The notes: generated by a model not told the origin, from the sequence alone. A stretch of 64,000 nucleotides of DNA from Hyphococcus formosus (GCF_046736345.1 NZ_CP157210.1:1674001-1738000); one strand, 5' to 3'. Shown: positions 26,435 through 35,692, numbered from the stretch's first letter. A program made the numbers and translations.

Positions 26435-28627
26435 CTAATATCGAACCGAAGCGGTAATGCTCCAAGTGCGCGGCGCACCGTAGTAACCAAGTTCGTAACC
26501 AAGGCTATCCGACAGATCGAAACCTTGCTGTCGATACCGCTCGTCGGAAAGATTTTTGCCGACGGCGCGGATTGCATAACGTCCGTCGGCAAATTCAAAC
26601 CCTGCGGACGCATCGTATAAAGCGTAACTTTCCTGAAACAGAACAGGGCTGGAACTGACTGTTGGAAAGACGTCTCCGCGATAGGCAAAAGCGCCTGCCA
26701 CAACAAACTCGGCATTTTGCGTAATTGGCGTGCGGAATTCGGTGCCGATACGCGCCGTCCATTTTGGAGAGTTCGCCGGGGTGAGCACATCGGACACGTC
26801 CAGCCCGCCCGCGCCAATAAATTCCTGATATTCTGCATCAAGATAACCGACCGCCGCATCAAGTCGTAGCCCGTCCACAGGGCGCGCTACAGCCTCAAGT
26901 TCAAATCCGTAAATCCGCGCAGAAGCGGCGTTTGTGAAAATCGCGGCGAAGTTCCCCGGGTTATTCGGATCGGCAGTGAAACTCGACACCTGAAGATCGC
27001 TATAATCATTGTAGAAAAAGGCCGCGCCGCCGCTGAGGCGATTATCATAAAAACTGCCCTTCAAGCCGGCCTCATAAGCCCACAATGTTTCGGCATCAAA
27101 TGGCACCGCTTCAAGGTCGGAATTTGACCGCCCGTCGAAGCCGCCGCTTTTGAACCCGCGGCTCACGGAGGCGTAACCGGTGACACTATCGGTAAAATCA
27201 TAGCTTAAGGTCGCGCGCGGCGAGACATTAAAAAAGTCTTCCGATACGTCGACGTCAGTGACGCGCAGGCCCTGCCCTAGGGGTGGCACAAGCGGCGTCG
27301 CCGCGCCGAAAAATTCCTGAATGCGCGCAAAATCTTTTTCTTCGTAGGTAAGCCGCAAACCGGCGCTTATCGAGAAACGGTCGGTTACGTCATAGCTCGC
27401 ATCCGTATAGGCGGCGTAGCTGCGTGTGGTCTGATCGTTGAGCGAATTGGAAATGAACGCGATATCCGGACCGAAAATACCGGATTCCGTAATGTCATGT
27501 TCACGGAAAAAATAAAGGCCGCTGACGACCGCCAGATCGCCGCTCTCGACGGAGAGCTGCAGTTCCTGACTAAACTGGTCCTGATCCTCGAAAACAAAGA
27601 CGCCGAATAGCGGGGCCGCCGTCGCATCAAGGTCAAGATGCGTATCATAGGACATTTCACGATAGGCGCTGATTGAAGTGAGCGTTGCTGTGTCCGATAA
27701 TTCCCAAACGGCACGTCCGGACAGACCCCAAACTTTGAGGTCGTTCAGATCGTTAAAGTCCGCATCGATAACGAATGGGTCATCATTCGGCGGAAAGGCA
27801 CCGAATACGGCAGTTTCACGCGCGGGCGTGCGCGACGTATCCGGCTTATCAACGGACCCGTCTGTCGACAGTTCGAAACTGAACCGGTCGGTTGGTTTCG
27901 CCAGCAATGAGGCGCGCCAGGCAATGGTGTCCTTATCGCCGTCATCTTCGCCTGTAACGGTGTTTTGCGAATAACCGTCCCTGCGGAGATAAGCGACCGC
28001 CGCTTTGCCAAGCAATTTATCGCCTGCGATGGGACCGCTCAAACCCGCTTTAACATCGACCCGGTCATAGTTGCCGTATGTAACTGAAGCGTAAGCCTCG
28101 GGCGTCTCTGACGGCTGTCTGGATACGAACTTGATTGCGCCGCCGATCGTATTCCGCCCATAAAGCGTACCTTGCGGACCTCGCAGGACTTCGATGCGCT
28201 CAACATCGAAAACGTCGAGGAACGCGCCCTGCGCGCGGCCGAGATAAACATCGTCAAGATAAATTCCGACGCCGGGATCTGCGAAAGCGAGGCTGTCGAG
28301 TTGCCCGACGCCGCGAATATAGGCGACTGTATTTTGCGCATCGCCTTCATGCAGGACCAAGTTTGGAGCGGCGGACTGGATATCACCGATTTCAACGGCG
28401 TCAAACTGAGTTAACTGATCGGACGATACTGCTGTGACAGATCCCGGCACATCCTGCAGCCGTTCTTCGCGACGGCGCGCGGTCACTACGATGACATCGT
28501 CCGCATGTGCGCTTTGCGCGGACGCCGCTCCTTCTTCCTCTTGTGCGTATGCTTCCCATGAAAAAATTGAAATGGCGGATACGCCGGCCAGCAATGCGGC
28601 GACATGCATTTTGCGTCTTAGGGTCAA
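26435..28627 (-). CDS. TonB-dependent outer-membrane receptor
   Basis: A receptor of about 730 residues. The TTG at 28627 is chosen because GGGAGGGGA lies just upstream and it gives a proper signal peptide (ending near WEAYAQ). A longer frame begins at 28699 but adds a charged non-signal leader. Features are the TonB box VIVVTARRREERLQDVPG, a plug with RGVGQLD and VEVLRGPQGTLYGRNTIGG, and a C-terminal barrel ending in PRTWSITASVRY (aromatic final residue). Substrate unknown. It lies between a MarR-like regulator and an esterase, all on the minus strand. Confidence 0.9.
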   Translation of the reverse strand: MTLRRKMHVAALLAGVSAISIFSWEAYAQEEEGAASAQSAHADDVIVVTARRREERLQDVPGSVTAVSSDQLTQFDAVEIGDIQSAAPNLVLHEGDAQNTVAYIRGVGQLDSLAFADPGVGIYLDDVYLGRAQGAFLDVFDVERIEVLRGPQGTLYGRNTIGGAIKFVSRQPSETPEAYASVTYGNYDRVDVKAGLSGPIAGDKLLGKAAVAYLRRDGYSQNTVTGEDDGDKDTIAWRASLLAKPTDRFSFELSTDGSVDKPDTSRTPARETAVFGAFPPNDDPFVIDADFNDLNDLKVWGLSGRAVWELSDTATLTSISAYREMSYDTHLDLDATAAPLFGVFVFEDQDQFSQELQLSVESGDLAVVSGLYFFREHDITESGIFGPDIAFISNSLNDQTTRSYAAYTDASYDVTDRFSISAGLRLTYEEKDFARIQEFFGAATPLVPPLGQGLRVTDVDVSEDFFNVSPRATLSYDFTDSVTGYASVSRGFKSGGFDGRSNSDLEAVPFDAETLWAYEAGLKGSFYDNRLSGGAAFFYNDYSDLQVSSFTADPNNPGNFAAIFTNAASARIYGFELEAVARPVDGLRLDAAVGYLDAEYQEFIGAGGLDVSDVLTPANSPKWTARIGTEFRTPITQNAEFVVAGAFAYRGDVFPTVSSSPVLFQESYALYDASAGFEFADGRYAIRAVGKNLSDERYRQQGFDLSDSLGYELGYYGAPRTWSITASVRY

Positions 28628-28752
28628 AATCCCCTCCCATCGTTCAGCGCATTGTTTATTTTTTGCGCTTTCACCAGGACTTTGCGACACAAGAAGCAAT
28701 GGTTTAAGGGAATAGATGTCCGAAATAATAACCGCAAAATCTGCGCCTATCT

Positions 28753-29178
28753 CTATCCCTGATTGTTGGGCAGAATTTTTTCGCGGGTGCGGATCAGTGT
28801 GCGCTGCAAATGGCCGATGATCAGCGTTTCGAGTTCCGGCGTCGGACGCACGATCGCCGCGCGGCCGTCATCGGCACCCTTTTCCTTTACGAGATAACCG
28901 TCGTCAACGGCGCGCTTAATCCTCTCTTCGCGGGTGCGATTCGATCCGGATTTCATGCTGTGCGCAAGTTGGCTTACCGTAAGCGGATGGCCGGCCCAGT
29001 CTGCGCGCAGGCACCCCACAAGCATATACCAAAATTCTTGCGTGAAATAACTCGGGCGCCCCCCGAAGGATTCGTCCCAATCACGGGCGTAAAATTCAAG
29101 CGCATCCATCCACGCCACGAGATCGGCTTGCGCATTTTTGCCGATGGAATTCAAATTGCTTTTCTTAGGTTGTGTCAC
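28753..29178 (-). CDS. MarR-like winged-helix regulator
   Basis: A 141-residue protein. The central part (LTVSQLAHSMKSGSNRTREERIKRAVDDGYLVKEKGADDGRAAI split over about 66-110) has the recognition-helix, wing and DDGR pattern of MarR-type regulators. The N-terminal part, rich in aromatic residues, would be the dimer helix. It lies 125 nt upstream of the TonB receptor gene in the same direction and likely controls the receptor-esterase pair. It also abuts the genomic-island scar. Confidence 0.7.
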   Translation of the reverse strand: MTQPKKSNLNSIGKNAQADLVAWMDALEFYARDWDESFGGRPSYFTQEFWYMLVGCLRADWAGHPLTVSQLAHSMKSGSNRTREERIKRAVDDGYLVKEKGADDGRAAIVRPTPELETLIIGHLQRTLIRTREKILPNNQG

Positions 29179-29212
29179 ATCGGTAGAATAGGTCTGTTAT
29201 GTACGAGGTGGC

Positions 29213-29395
29213 AACTCGACGAAGGTCGATAAGTCATCGGTGGTGAGTTCGAACGACTTGGCCTGCCCCCGCGCGCGTTCTTCCCCCAGCATCAACAAAC
29301 ACTCCGTGTCATGATGGCCGTTGTGCGATAATTATGTGCATCGCTCACATCTTCAGTTAGTTGGTGGGAATTCAAGGACTGAATGGTGGGCGGTG
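29213..29395. repeat. Diverged copy of the island's right end (scar of an earlier element)
   Basis: This stretch aligns with 47125-47429: the last codons of the recombinase gene (CGACGAAGGTCGATAAGTCA versus CGACGAACGTCGATAAGTCA), a shared downstream block (GCATCAACAAACACTC, TGTGCGATAA, GTGCATCGCTC), then the tRNA-Val 3' end. Only the final residues of a recombinase remain, ending DEGR versus DERR. The right copy has 117 extra bases here. This indicates the tail of a previous, related element at the same site. Confidence 0.8.
29375..29395. repeat. Island attachment site, left (attL-like), 21-bp direct repeat
   Basis: Identical 21 bp to 47409-47429, including TGGTGGGCGGTG, which is the 3' end of tRNA-Val plus CCA read on the opposite strand. 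The sequences differ immediately to the right of both copies. Marks the left junction of the 18-kb island. Confidence 0.75.
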
Positions 29396-29802
29396 CAGTC
29401 TGCCGCTAATGCTGCTTTGCGTCCTGGTTTTCAAAAACAGGGTATTTACAGGGAATTTGATCGAATCTGGTTCGGTTTTGCGGATTTCCACGTCCAAAAA
29501 GCACGAAAAATCGGGCAGTTTTGCACAAATTCCCTGCTCTTTGATAACAGGGAATAGAATCCAAGGGTCAGGGAAGCCACTCGCCAATAACAGCGAATTC
29601 CTACTCAAGAACACGGAACGCGATGTTGCCGAAGTCGCGAGTGAGAACGGCTCTTTCTCCTCATCGGCTTGGGAAAAGAAACCCGTGTTTCGGGCGATTT
29701 TTGTTGTGATGGGCCTTGATCAAATTCGCGAAAAATAGGAACGTAAGGGGAACAGGGAGACAAAAGAGGAATATTTGAAAAAAATGAAAGGCATCATATC
29801 CG
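29396..29802. repeat. Gene-free left end of the island with CAGGGAA repeats
   Basis: No convincing gene. It contains a cluster of related motifs: ACAGGGTATTT at 29437, ACAGGGAATTT at 29448, the inverse AAATTCCCTG at 29527, ACAGGGAATAGA at 29547 and TCAGGGAAG at 29568. Frames through this region are open only because of the repeats. Repeats at an island end suggest a recombinase or excision-factor binding region, which is inference. The last part (29700-29802) is probably the leader of the methyltransferase gene. Confidence 0.5.
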
Positions 29803-31086
29803 ATGTTAGAACACCTCAATCCCGACTCGTTAAAGCCCAATCCGCGTAACGCACGCACCCATTCCACAAAACAGATCAAACAAATCGCCGAAAGCATCCG
29901 TGCCTTTGGCTTCATCGCCCCTGTTTTGATCGACGAACACTGCATGATCCTTGCTGGTCACGGCCGGGTCGAAGCGGCAAAACGCATTGGACTTTCCACC
30001 ATTCCCTGCCGACGAGTCAGCTCTCTCACCGCAAAACAAAAACGCGCTTACGTGCTTGCCGATAACAAACTCGCCCTTAACGCCGGATGGGACGAGCAAC
30101 TCCTCGCCGAAGAACTTGACGAATTGGTCAGCCTGGATCTCGGTTTTGAGATCGAAGCAACCGGCTTTTCGATCCCAGAGATCGATCAGTTGGTGGAGGG
30201 CTTAACGCCCGAGGAACCAAATGATCCTGCTGATGACCTTCCCGCGCCTGATGGCCCGGCGCGATGCAGCCTCGGGGATGTCTGGCAACTTGGGCGGCAC
30301 CGCCTCATCTGCGGCGATGCTCTTGATCCCGATGTCGTATCTCTACTGATGAATGGCCATTTGGCGCAAATGGTCTTCACGGACCCGCCATACAATGTGC
30401 CCATCGATGGTCATGTCTCCGGTCTTGGTAAGACCCAGCACCGTGAGTTCGCAATGGCATCCGGTGAGATGTCCGCGCCACAGTTCACGCAGTTTTTGCA
30501 AACGGCCTTTCGCAATCTCGCCGAGGTCAGCGTTGATGGCGCTATTCATTTTATCTGCATGGATTGGCGGCACCTGTCCGAGCTCATGGCGGCGGGTAGC
30601 GAAGTCTATAGTGAGCTCAAAAACCTCATTGTTTGGGCGAAAGACAATGGCGGCATGGGAACATTCTATCGGTCGCGTCACGAACTGATCTTTGCCTATA
30701 AAGTTGGGGATGCGCCGCACATCAACACCTTCGAACTCGGCCAACATGGTCGCTATCGCACCAATGTTTGGAACTATCGCGGCGTCAACACCATGAAAGC
30801 CGAGCGGATGGAAGAGTTAGCGCTACACCCCACTGTCAAACCGGTACAGATGATTGCGGATGCCATCAAAGACGTCTCCGGGCGCGGCGACATAGTCCTC
30901 GACCTCTTTGGGGGCTCAGGCTCAACCTTGATCGCTGCAGAAAAAACCGGGCGACGCGGATATTTGTGTGAACTCGACCCTATTTATTGCGACCGGATCA
31001 TTCGTCGGTGGGAAGCCTTCACAAAAGATGAGGCAGAACAAATTATCTGCGGCGTTGCGGCCAATCCAAAGAAGGTGGCCGCATGA
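29803..31086 (+). CDS. ParB-domain DNA methyltransferase (beta-class, N4-C or N6-A)
   Basis: A 427-residue protein. Residues about 1-90 are a ParB/Srx-like nuclease-fold domain (NPRNARTHSTKQIKQIAESI, ILAGHGRVEAAKRIG). Residues about 150-420 are an S-adenosylmethionine methyltransferase with TDPPYNVP (motif IV) before LDLFGGSGSTLIAAEKTGR (motif I), the beta order of CcrM-like enzymes. No restriction endonuclease is adjacent, so it is orphan. Such ParB-methylase genes are common in phages and islands. It overlaps the DUF5681 gene by 4 nt. Confidence 0.9.
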   Translation: MLEHLNPDSLKPNPRNARTHSTKQIKQIAESIRAFGFIAPVLIDEHCMILAGHGRVEAAKRIGLSTIPCRRVSSLTAKQKRAYVLADNKLALNAGWDEQLLAEELDELVSLDLGFEIEATGFSIPEIDQLVEGLTPEEPNDPADDLPAPDGPARCSLGDVWQLGRHRLICGDALDPDVVSLLMNGHLAQMVFTDPPYNVPIDGHVSGLGKTQHREFAMASGEMSAPQFTQFLQTAFRNLAEVSVDGAIHFICMDWRHLSELMAAGSEVYSELKNLIVWAKDNGGMGTFYRSRHELIFAYKVGDAPHINTFELGQHGRYRTNVWNYRGVNTMKAERMEELALHPTVKPVQMIADAIKDVSGRGDIVLDLFGGSGSTLIAAEKTGRRGYLCELDPIYCDRIIRRWEAFTKDEAEQIICGVAANPKKVAA

Positions 31087-31802
31087 CCCGGAAAACGATT
31101 CAAAAACACAAGCAACGCGCCAAACTCTCGCGATCAGAAACAGGTTACGAGGTTGGGTATGGCAAGCCGCCGAAATCTTCTCGTTTCAAGAAGGGTAAGT
31201 CGGGGAATCCAAAAGGCCGTCCGAAAGGGTCTAAGAACCGCCGTCCCTACCTCAATGAAGAGCGGCTCAAGGACATCATTATTGAAGAAGCCTATCGCAC
31301 CATAGACGTCGTCGAGGGCGGCAAAACCGTGTCCTATCCGATGGCACAAGCCGTGATACGAGCGCTCGCCGTCAATGCCGCCAAAGGGCAACTTAGGGCA
31401 CAAGAGTTATTTACGAGCCTTCTCGCTTCGACAGAAGACGCAAACAATCAGCTCTATGCTGAATATTTTGACACAGTGATGTCGTACAAGCTGAACTGGG
31501 AGCGCGAGCTTGAAGACCGCAAATTGACCGGTCGGATAGGCCCTGAGCCCATCCCTCACCCCGACCACATCGTGGTCGATATGAAGACAGGTTTGGTTGA
31601 AGTCAAAGGGCCAATGACGAATGCAGAAAAGCGAATATACGACAAACTGCGGGAACAAAAGGCGTGGGCATTGGAAGAAATCGAGGAACTCACCAAAGAT
31701 CTAGAAACAGAAACCGACCCTGCCATACGGAAATTAATGGAAGATGATATCCGGCGCGATACAGAGTTAGTCGAGAGAATCAGTCGGGTGATTACGGATT
31801 GA
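31083..31802 (+). CDS. DUF5681 domain protein
   Basis: A 239-residue protein. The N terminus has VGYGKPPKSSRFKKGKSGNP followed by KGRPKGSKN, the hallmark of DUF5681, a basic region probably contacting DNA. The rest is helical and acidic, with a coiled-coil-like C terminus (EIEELTKDLETE). It starts in an ATGA overlap with the methyltransferase gene; the pairing recurs in proteobacterial islands. Role unknown. Confidence 0.8.
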   Translation: MTRKTIQKHKQRAKLSRSETGYEVGYGKPPKSSRFKKGKSGNPKGRPKGSKNRRPYLNEERLKDIIIEEAYRTIDVVEGGKTVSYPMAQAVIRALAVNAAKGQLRAQELFTSLLASTEDANNQLYAEYFDTVMSYKLNWERELEDRKLTGRIGPEPIPHPDHIVVDMKTGLVEVKGPMTNAEKRIYDKLREQKAWALEEIEELTKDLETETDPAIRKLMEDDIRRDTELVERISRVITD

Positions 31803-31886
31803 GGATGTCGGTCAGTTGCAGGGAACGCAGCACGAGCCGCCATTAATCGAAAGAAAACGACGCTTGCAGCGGTATTGTGAAATATT

Positions 31887-32114
31887 TTATTCAACGTCAC
31901 GTTTGTCGCGAAACACCGGTTGCGACCAAGCACGTTTGTCATTTGATCCAATAATTGACGCACGCACATAAATTTCCGATCCCGTAAAGCGATAGCTTGG
32001 CGTCAATCCCGCAACGGCTGCAAGCACCTCCCCGTCTTGTCCGATAAAACGCGTTAAATAGCGTGGACCATTTTCTGGTGAATCAATTTCCAAAGTCATC
32101 TCTTTGTCGCTCAC
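31887..32114 (-). pseudogene. C-terminal fragment of a protein, beside the IS element
   Basis: A 75-residue frame (PENGPRYLTRFIGQDGEVLA, YVRASIIGSNDKRAWSQPVF) resembling the C-terminal tail of CehA-type PHP metallohydrolases, though I hold that loosely. It starts right at the edge of the IS3 element with an in-frame stop just beyond. The rest of the gene is not found on the other side of the IS, so it is a truncated remnant. Confidence 0.45.
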
Positions 32115-32146
32115 TCTGTCCAGCCCCGCTCATATAGGCCACTTTT

Positions 32147-32920
32147 TCATATAGTTTCCGGGACGGACGGACGCATGCCGAGCGCTTGATGCGGACGGAC
32201 ATGATTGTATTGGCGTAGCCAATTTCCGATGACAGTTTTTGCTTGGTCAATAGTCGCAAACCATTCTGCATTCAGCACTTCCCGCCGCAACGTTCCATTG
32301 AAACGTTCGTTGTATCCGTTCTCCCATGGACTGCCGGGACATATCTGGATCGGCTTGACGCCGACTTTCCTTAGCCAGGCTTGCAGCGCCTCAGCGGTGA
32401 ACTCTCTTCCGTTGTCTGACCGAATGAATGCGGGCTTTCCGCGTTTTAAGATCAACGGATAAAGCGCTTCGAGCACGTCCGCCGAACCCATCTTTGGCTT
32501 GACGGTGACGCAGAGCGCTTCGCGCGTATACTCATCAATAACAGTCAGCATCTTGTAGGTTCGCCCATTGGCGAGGTTGTCGAACACAAAATCAACGCTC
32601 CAGATGTGGTTCTCATATTGCGGGCGCAGGCGGATCACCGACGTATCTTTGTGATAGAGGCGCTTGCGACGTTTGTGCCGTATCGGAAGCTGCAGGCCTT
32701 CCTCTCGCCATAAGCGTTCAACTTTCTTGTGATTGACGTTCCATCCCTCAATACGAAGAAGCTTGGCGATCTTGCGATAGCCATAACAACCATATTGTTT
32801 GGCGAGCCGGATCAACGCCAGCCGCAGGGCATCATCATCTCGCCAGGGCTTTGGCTTATATTGCTGTGATGAGCGTGCCATGCCGACCGTTCTGCAGGTT
32901 CGCCGCTCGGACGTATCCAA
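32147..32920 (-). CDS. IS3-family transposase OrfB (DDE integrase core)
   Basis: A 257-residue rve-type transposase with an HTH_21-like region (YGCYGYRKIAKLLR) and the catalytic core: WSVDFVFD (first Asp), IRSDNGREF (second Asp), and PWENGYNERFNGTLRREVL (Glu). The frame continues open upstream into the orfA end without a stop in the -1 frame, consistent with the programmed -1 frameshift that makes OrfAB in this family. The gene looks intact, so the element may be active. Confidence 0.88.
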   Translation of the reverse strand: MDTSERRTCRTVGMARSSQQYKPKPWRDDDALRLALIRLAKQYGCYGYRKIAKLLRIEGWNVNHKKVERLWREEGLQLPIRHKRRKRLYHKDTSVIRLRPQYENHIWSVDFVFDNLANGRTYKMLTVIDEYTREALCVTVKPKMGSADVLEALYPLILKRGKPAFIRSDNGREFTAEALQAWLRKVGVKPIQICPGSPWENGYNERFNGTLRREVLNAEWFATIDQAKTVIGNWLRQYNHVRPHQALGMRPSVPETI

Positions 32921-32964
32921 TTTTTGGCGGACCCGAATGACGGCCTGACGGAGATCGGCGGCGG

Positions 32965-33252
32965 TCAGGCCTTGGGCTTTAGATAATCAAGCGTTTCTTT
33001 CAGGATCAACTTATCGAGTTCGAGGTCAGCGACGATCTTCTTGAGGCGACTGTTCTCCTTCTCAAGGTCTTTCATCTCACGGAGCTGGGACTTTCCCATG
33101 CCGCCATACTTCTTGCGCCACGTGTAATACGTCGCATCGCTGATCCCCACTTTGCGGCAGGCGCTCGCTACATCGCTGCCGCTCGAGAGTTCAACCTCAA
33201 TTTGACGCAGCAGATTCAATACATCTTCATCTGAAAACCGTTTCCGAGCCAT
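32965..33252 (-). CDS. IS3-family transposase OrfA (HTH_8/tnp_1)
   Basis: A 95-residue DNA-binding subunit from ATG at 33252 (GGGGA upstream), starting MARKRFSDEDVLNLLRQIE. It has a helix-turn-helix (VASACRKVGISDATYYTWRK) and a leucine-zipper-like C terminus (LEKENSRLKKIVADLELDK). A longer start at TTG 33267 is possible. Typical of IS3-family OrfA; the frame ends 44 nt before the annotated OrfB start. Confidence 0.88.
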   Translation of the reverse strand: MARKRFSDEDVLNLLRQIEVELSSGSDVASACRKVGISDATYYTWRKKYGGMGKSQLREMKDLEKENSRLKKIVADLELDKLILKETLDYLKPKA

Positions 33253-33317
33253 CAATCCATTCCCCAACAGACTTAGTGATCAACATATCACATGGCCCAA
33301 CTTTAAGGGGGAAGGAC

Positions 33318-33500
33318 AAAATGCCAATACACGTCCTTTACCCTGACGAAATGGCTAAAAGGCACCTCCGGTGCAAAAAGCGTTCACCAATAGTCTGTAA
33401 AGGTTCAAATCGTTTTCGACCCATTCTATTTCTAAACACACGACTCAAGGGAGGTTTTCTCTTTCACGCTGGTACACTTAATCCAACTCAAATCACGTCT
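33318..33500. repeat. Direct repeat copy A (about 180 bp)
   Basis: Matches 38861-39036 in the same orientation. The first about 95 bases are nearly identical (AAAATGCCAATACACGTCCT start), then similarity falls off towards the end. Contains a small hairpin GCACC-TCC-GGTGC flanked by A runs, which on the minus strand would resemble a terminator. Between this copy and 33626 nothing else is seen. Confidence 0.75.
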
Positions 33501-33625
33501 GGGCTGTCCCCTCGAAGTAGCACAACTCATTTGTTAGCGCCGACAACTGTTGTGGAAGCAGGCCAACTTTCGATAAATTTTAAGTTGTGCTGGAAAATTC
33601 CGACTTTCGAAAGCCTGTCGTGCCA

Positions 33626-35500
33626 CTAGTCCAGTAGTCCGTAATACCACGGCATGAACAAACTGAAAGTAATCCAAAGCAGTACAACCAATGGCCACCC
33701 GGCGCGCATGAAATCTTTGAAACGGTAATAACCCGGGCCCATCACAAGCAAATTCGTCTGGTAGCCGACCGGCGTCACGAATGAACAGCTGGCACCGAAC
33801 ATCACAGCCAGCGCGAAAGGCGTGGGATCAGTGTCCAGTCCGTTCGCTAGACCCAACGCTATCGGGGTAAAAAGGATAGCCGTGGCGTTGTTGGACAGGA
33901 CATTTGTCAACAGAGCGACAAGCAGAAACAACGCGGACAGGACCGCCGCCTTTCCCGCCGGACCGGCCAGTCCGATCACGCCGTCAGCAAGATACGAAGC
34001 CGCGCCAGTCTCCAGCATGGCGGCACCAAGCGCCAAAGATGCGCCCACCATTAAAAATATCTGCCGATCAAGAGCCGCTGTCGCTTGGTTCAGGGTTAAA
34101 ACGCCGGTGATCAACATCATTACAACGCCGCCGACTGCGGCCGCAGCAATAGGCAGAATACCGGTAGAGGCGAGGAAAATAACGCCGGCAAAGATGCCCC
34201 CGGCCATCTTAGCATTGCGGGCCGCCGGGAGTTGCTGGGTGGTGCCGTCAAGCATCACTACGCTGCGATGATTGCGCATACGGTCGAGCGCCTCACGGTC
34301 GCCCTGCACCACAAGCACATCGCCTTCTTGCAGCTGAGCGCCGGTAAGATGGCGCTGAATCAGGCGGGATTGCCGCTCTATTCCTAGCACCAGACAGTCA
34401 TACCGGGCGCGAAACCCGACCTCTTCGAGGGAAAGCCCGGCGATATTCGATCCCGGCGCAATCATTACCTCTGCAATCATCTGGCCCCGTGACAGCCATT
34501 TCTTGCGCTCCTCTTCGTCCGCCGGAAGATCCTGTTTTCCCGACACGCTGAACATAAGACGGGAAAATTTGGTTTGCGCTTCGGCTAACGCCTTATGCGT
34601 CGCCATGAAAACCAGAATGTCATTATCGCGTATGTTTAATTGCGCGAATGGAGGAATGTAAGCATGTTCGCCACGCTGAACGTGAATAAGGCGAGAACCG
34701 CGTATGCCCAGGATGTTGAAACGGGCAGTCTCGCCGACCAATTTAGACTCTCGCCCCACCGTAAGCTGTGCGATGAAGCGCCGGTTCTTGCCTGTCATGT
34801 ATCGCTCAACGGGCGAGTGACGGCGGGGCAGCAAATGCGGCATTACAATAATGACATAGAGAAGGCCCACGCTCGCAAGCACCAGACCGGGAACAGTGAA
34901 ATCGAAAAAACCTAGCGGTTCTTTACCGAGCTGACTGAGCGCGCCGGAAACAAGCAAATTTGTTGAAGATCCGATTAGCGTGGTCATGCCAGCGAGGATC
35001 GCGATGAATGAAAGCGGCATCATCACTCGGCTTGGCTCCAAAGAAAAGCGCCGCGCAATCGTCTCCATGATCGGAATGAAGATTACGACGACTGGCGTAT
35101 TATTCACAAATGGACTCGCCACGAACACGGTCGCGAAACAAATCCCAATTGCAAGCTGTCGTCGGTTGCCAACGCGGTCGAGGAAAATGCCCAGAGCCCA
35201 ATCCAATGCTCCCGAACGCCAAAGTCCGTTCCCGACCACTAATAATGCGAGAACTGCTATAAGAGCGGGATTTGCAAATCCTGCCAGCAATCTAGCAGTA
35301 TTGAGCGAATTTTCTTCTTCAGACCTGCCAACAGGGACAAGTTCGAACAGTAGGAGCATAGCGGTCAGCAAGAGAAGCGAAGTCACCTCAATCTTAATTC
35401 GATCGGATGAGAACCCCACAATAGCCATTACGACCAGCGCAAAAGTCGCCCAGATATGAAAGGCACCTGTCATTGTTTCTGTCATGAGCACGCCATTCAC
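33626..35500 (-). CDS. SLC13/DASS-family permease with TrkA-C domains
   Basis: A 624-residue anion transporter. The first membrane half has FVNNTPVVVIFIPIM and TLIGSSTNLLVSG; the second half has VLSNNATAILFTPIA and CSFVTPVGYQTNLLVMGPG, the paired Ser/Asn-Asn-Thr motifs of the family. Two TrkA-C/RCK-C domains (about 225-310 and 325-410) sit between. This architecture includes sulfate and dicarboxylate carriers, so substrate is open. GTG start at 35500 with GAAGGG upstream; an ATG lies 15 nt inside. It lies inside the island between two direct repeats. Confidence 0.85.
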   Translation of the reverse strand: MNGVLMTETMTGAFHIWATFALVVMAIVGFSSDRIKIEVTSLLLLTAMLLLFELVPVGRSEEENSLNTARLLAGFANPALIAVLALLVVGNGLWRSGALDWALGIFLDRVGNRRQLAIGICFATVFVASPFVNNTPVVVIFIPIMETIARRFSLEPSRVMMPLSFIAILAGMTTLIGSSTNLLVSGALSQLGKEPLGFFDFTVPGLVLASVGLLYVIIVMPHLLPRRHSPVERYMTGKNRRFIAQLTVGRESKLVGETARFNILGIRGSRLIHVQRGEHAYIPPFAQLNIRDNDILVFMATHKALAEAQTKFSRLMFSVSGKQDLPADEEERKKWLSRGQMIAEVMIAPGSNIAGLSLEEVGFRARYDCLVLGIERQSRLIQRHLTGAQLQEGDVLVVQGDREALDRMRNHRSVVMLDGTTQQLPAARNAKMAGGIFAGVIFLASTGILPIAAAAVGGVVMMLITGVLTLNQATAALDRQIFLMVGASLALGAAMLETGAASYLADGVIGLAGPAGKAAVLSALFLLVALLTNVLSNNATAILFTPIALGLANGLDTDPTPFALAVMFGASCSFVTPVGYQTNLLVMGPGYYRFKDFMRAGWPLVVLLWITFSLFMPWYYGLLD

Positions 35501-35692
35501 CCTACCCTTCCAAGATGAGGGAGTTCATAAACTCCAGAATTGGCCGCAGTTACGCGCTTCCGCTCAATGTCATTAGTCCGTACAAAAATATTTCTCTTAT
35601 ATTGATTATGCCCATTGTATTGAGAGGCCTCTGCACCCATTTGATAGAGTGCACCAGCAAATCATTGCCGTGCAAAATGAAAGTTACATGAC

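Larger units (their letters stand above)
32115..33305 (-). mobile_element. IS3-family insertion sequence
   Basis: Two overlapping-frame transposase genes (orfA then orfB) in the IS3 arrangement, about 1.2 kb. Exact ends are not certain; only a weak similarity is seen between the ends (GGCCA with downstream ATAT near 32137 and, inverted, near 33292). No target duplication could be confirmed. Confidence 0.75.

Noticed and set aside
29321..29738. Two plus-strand open frames in the left end of the island
   Set aside because: They run through the attachment repeat and the CAGGGAA cluster; composition follows the repeats, and no start signal or known family is seen.
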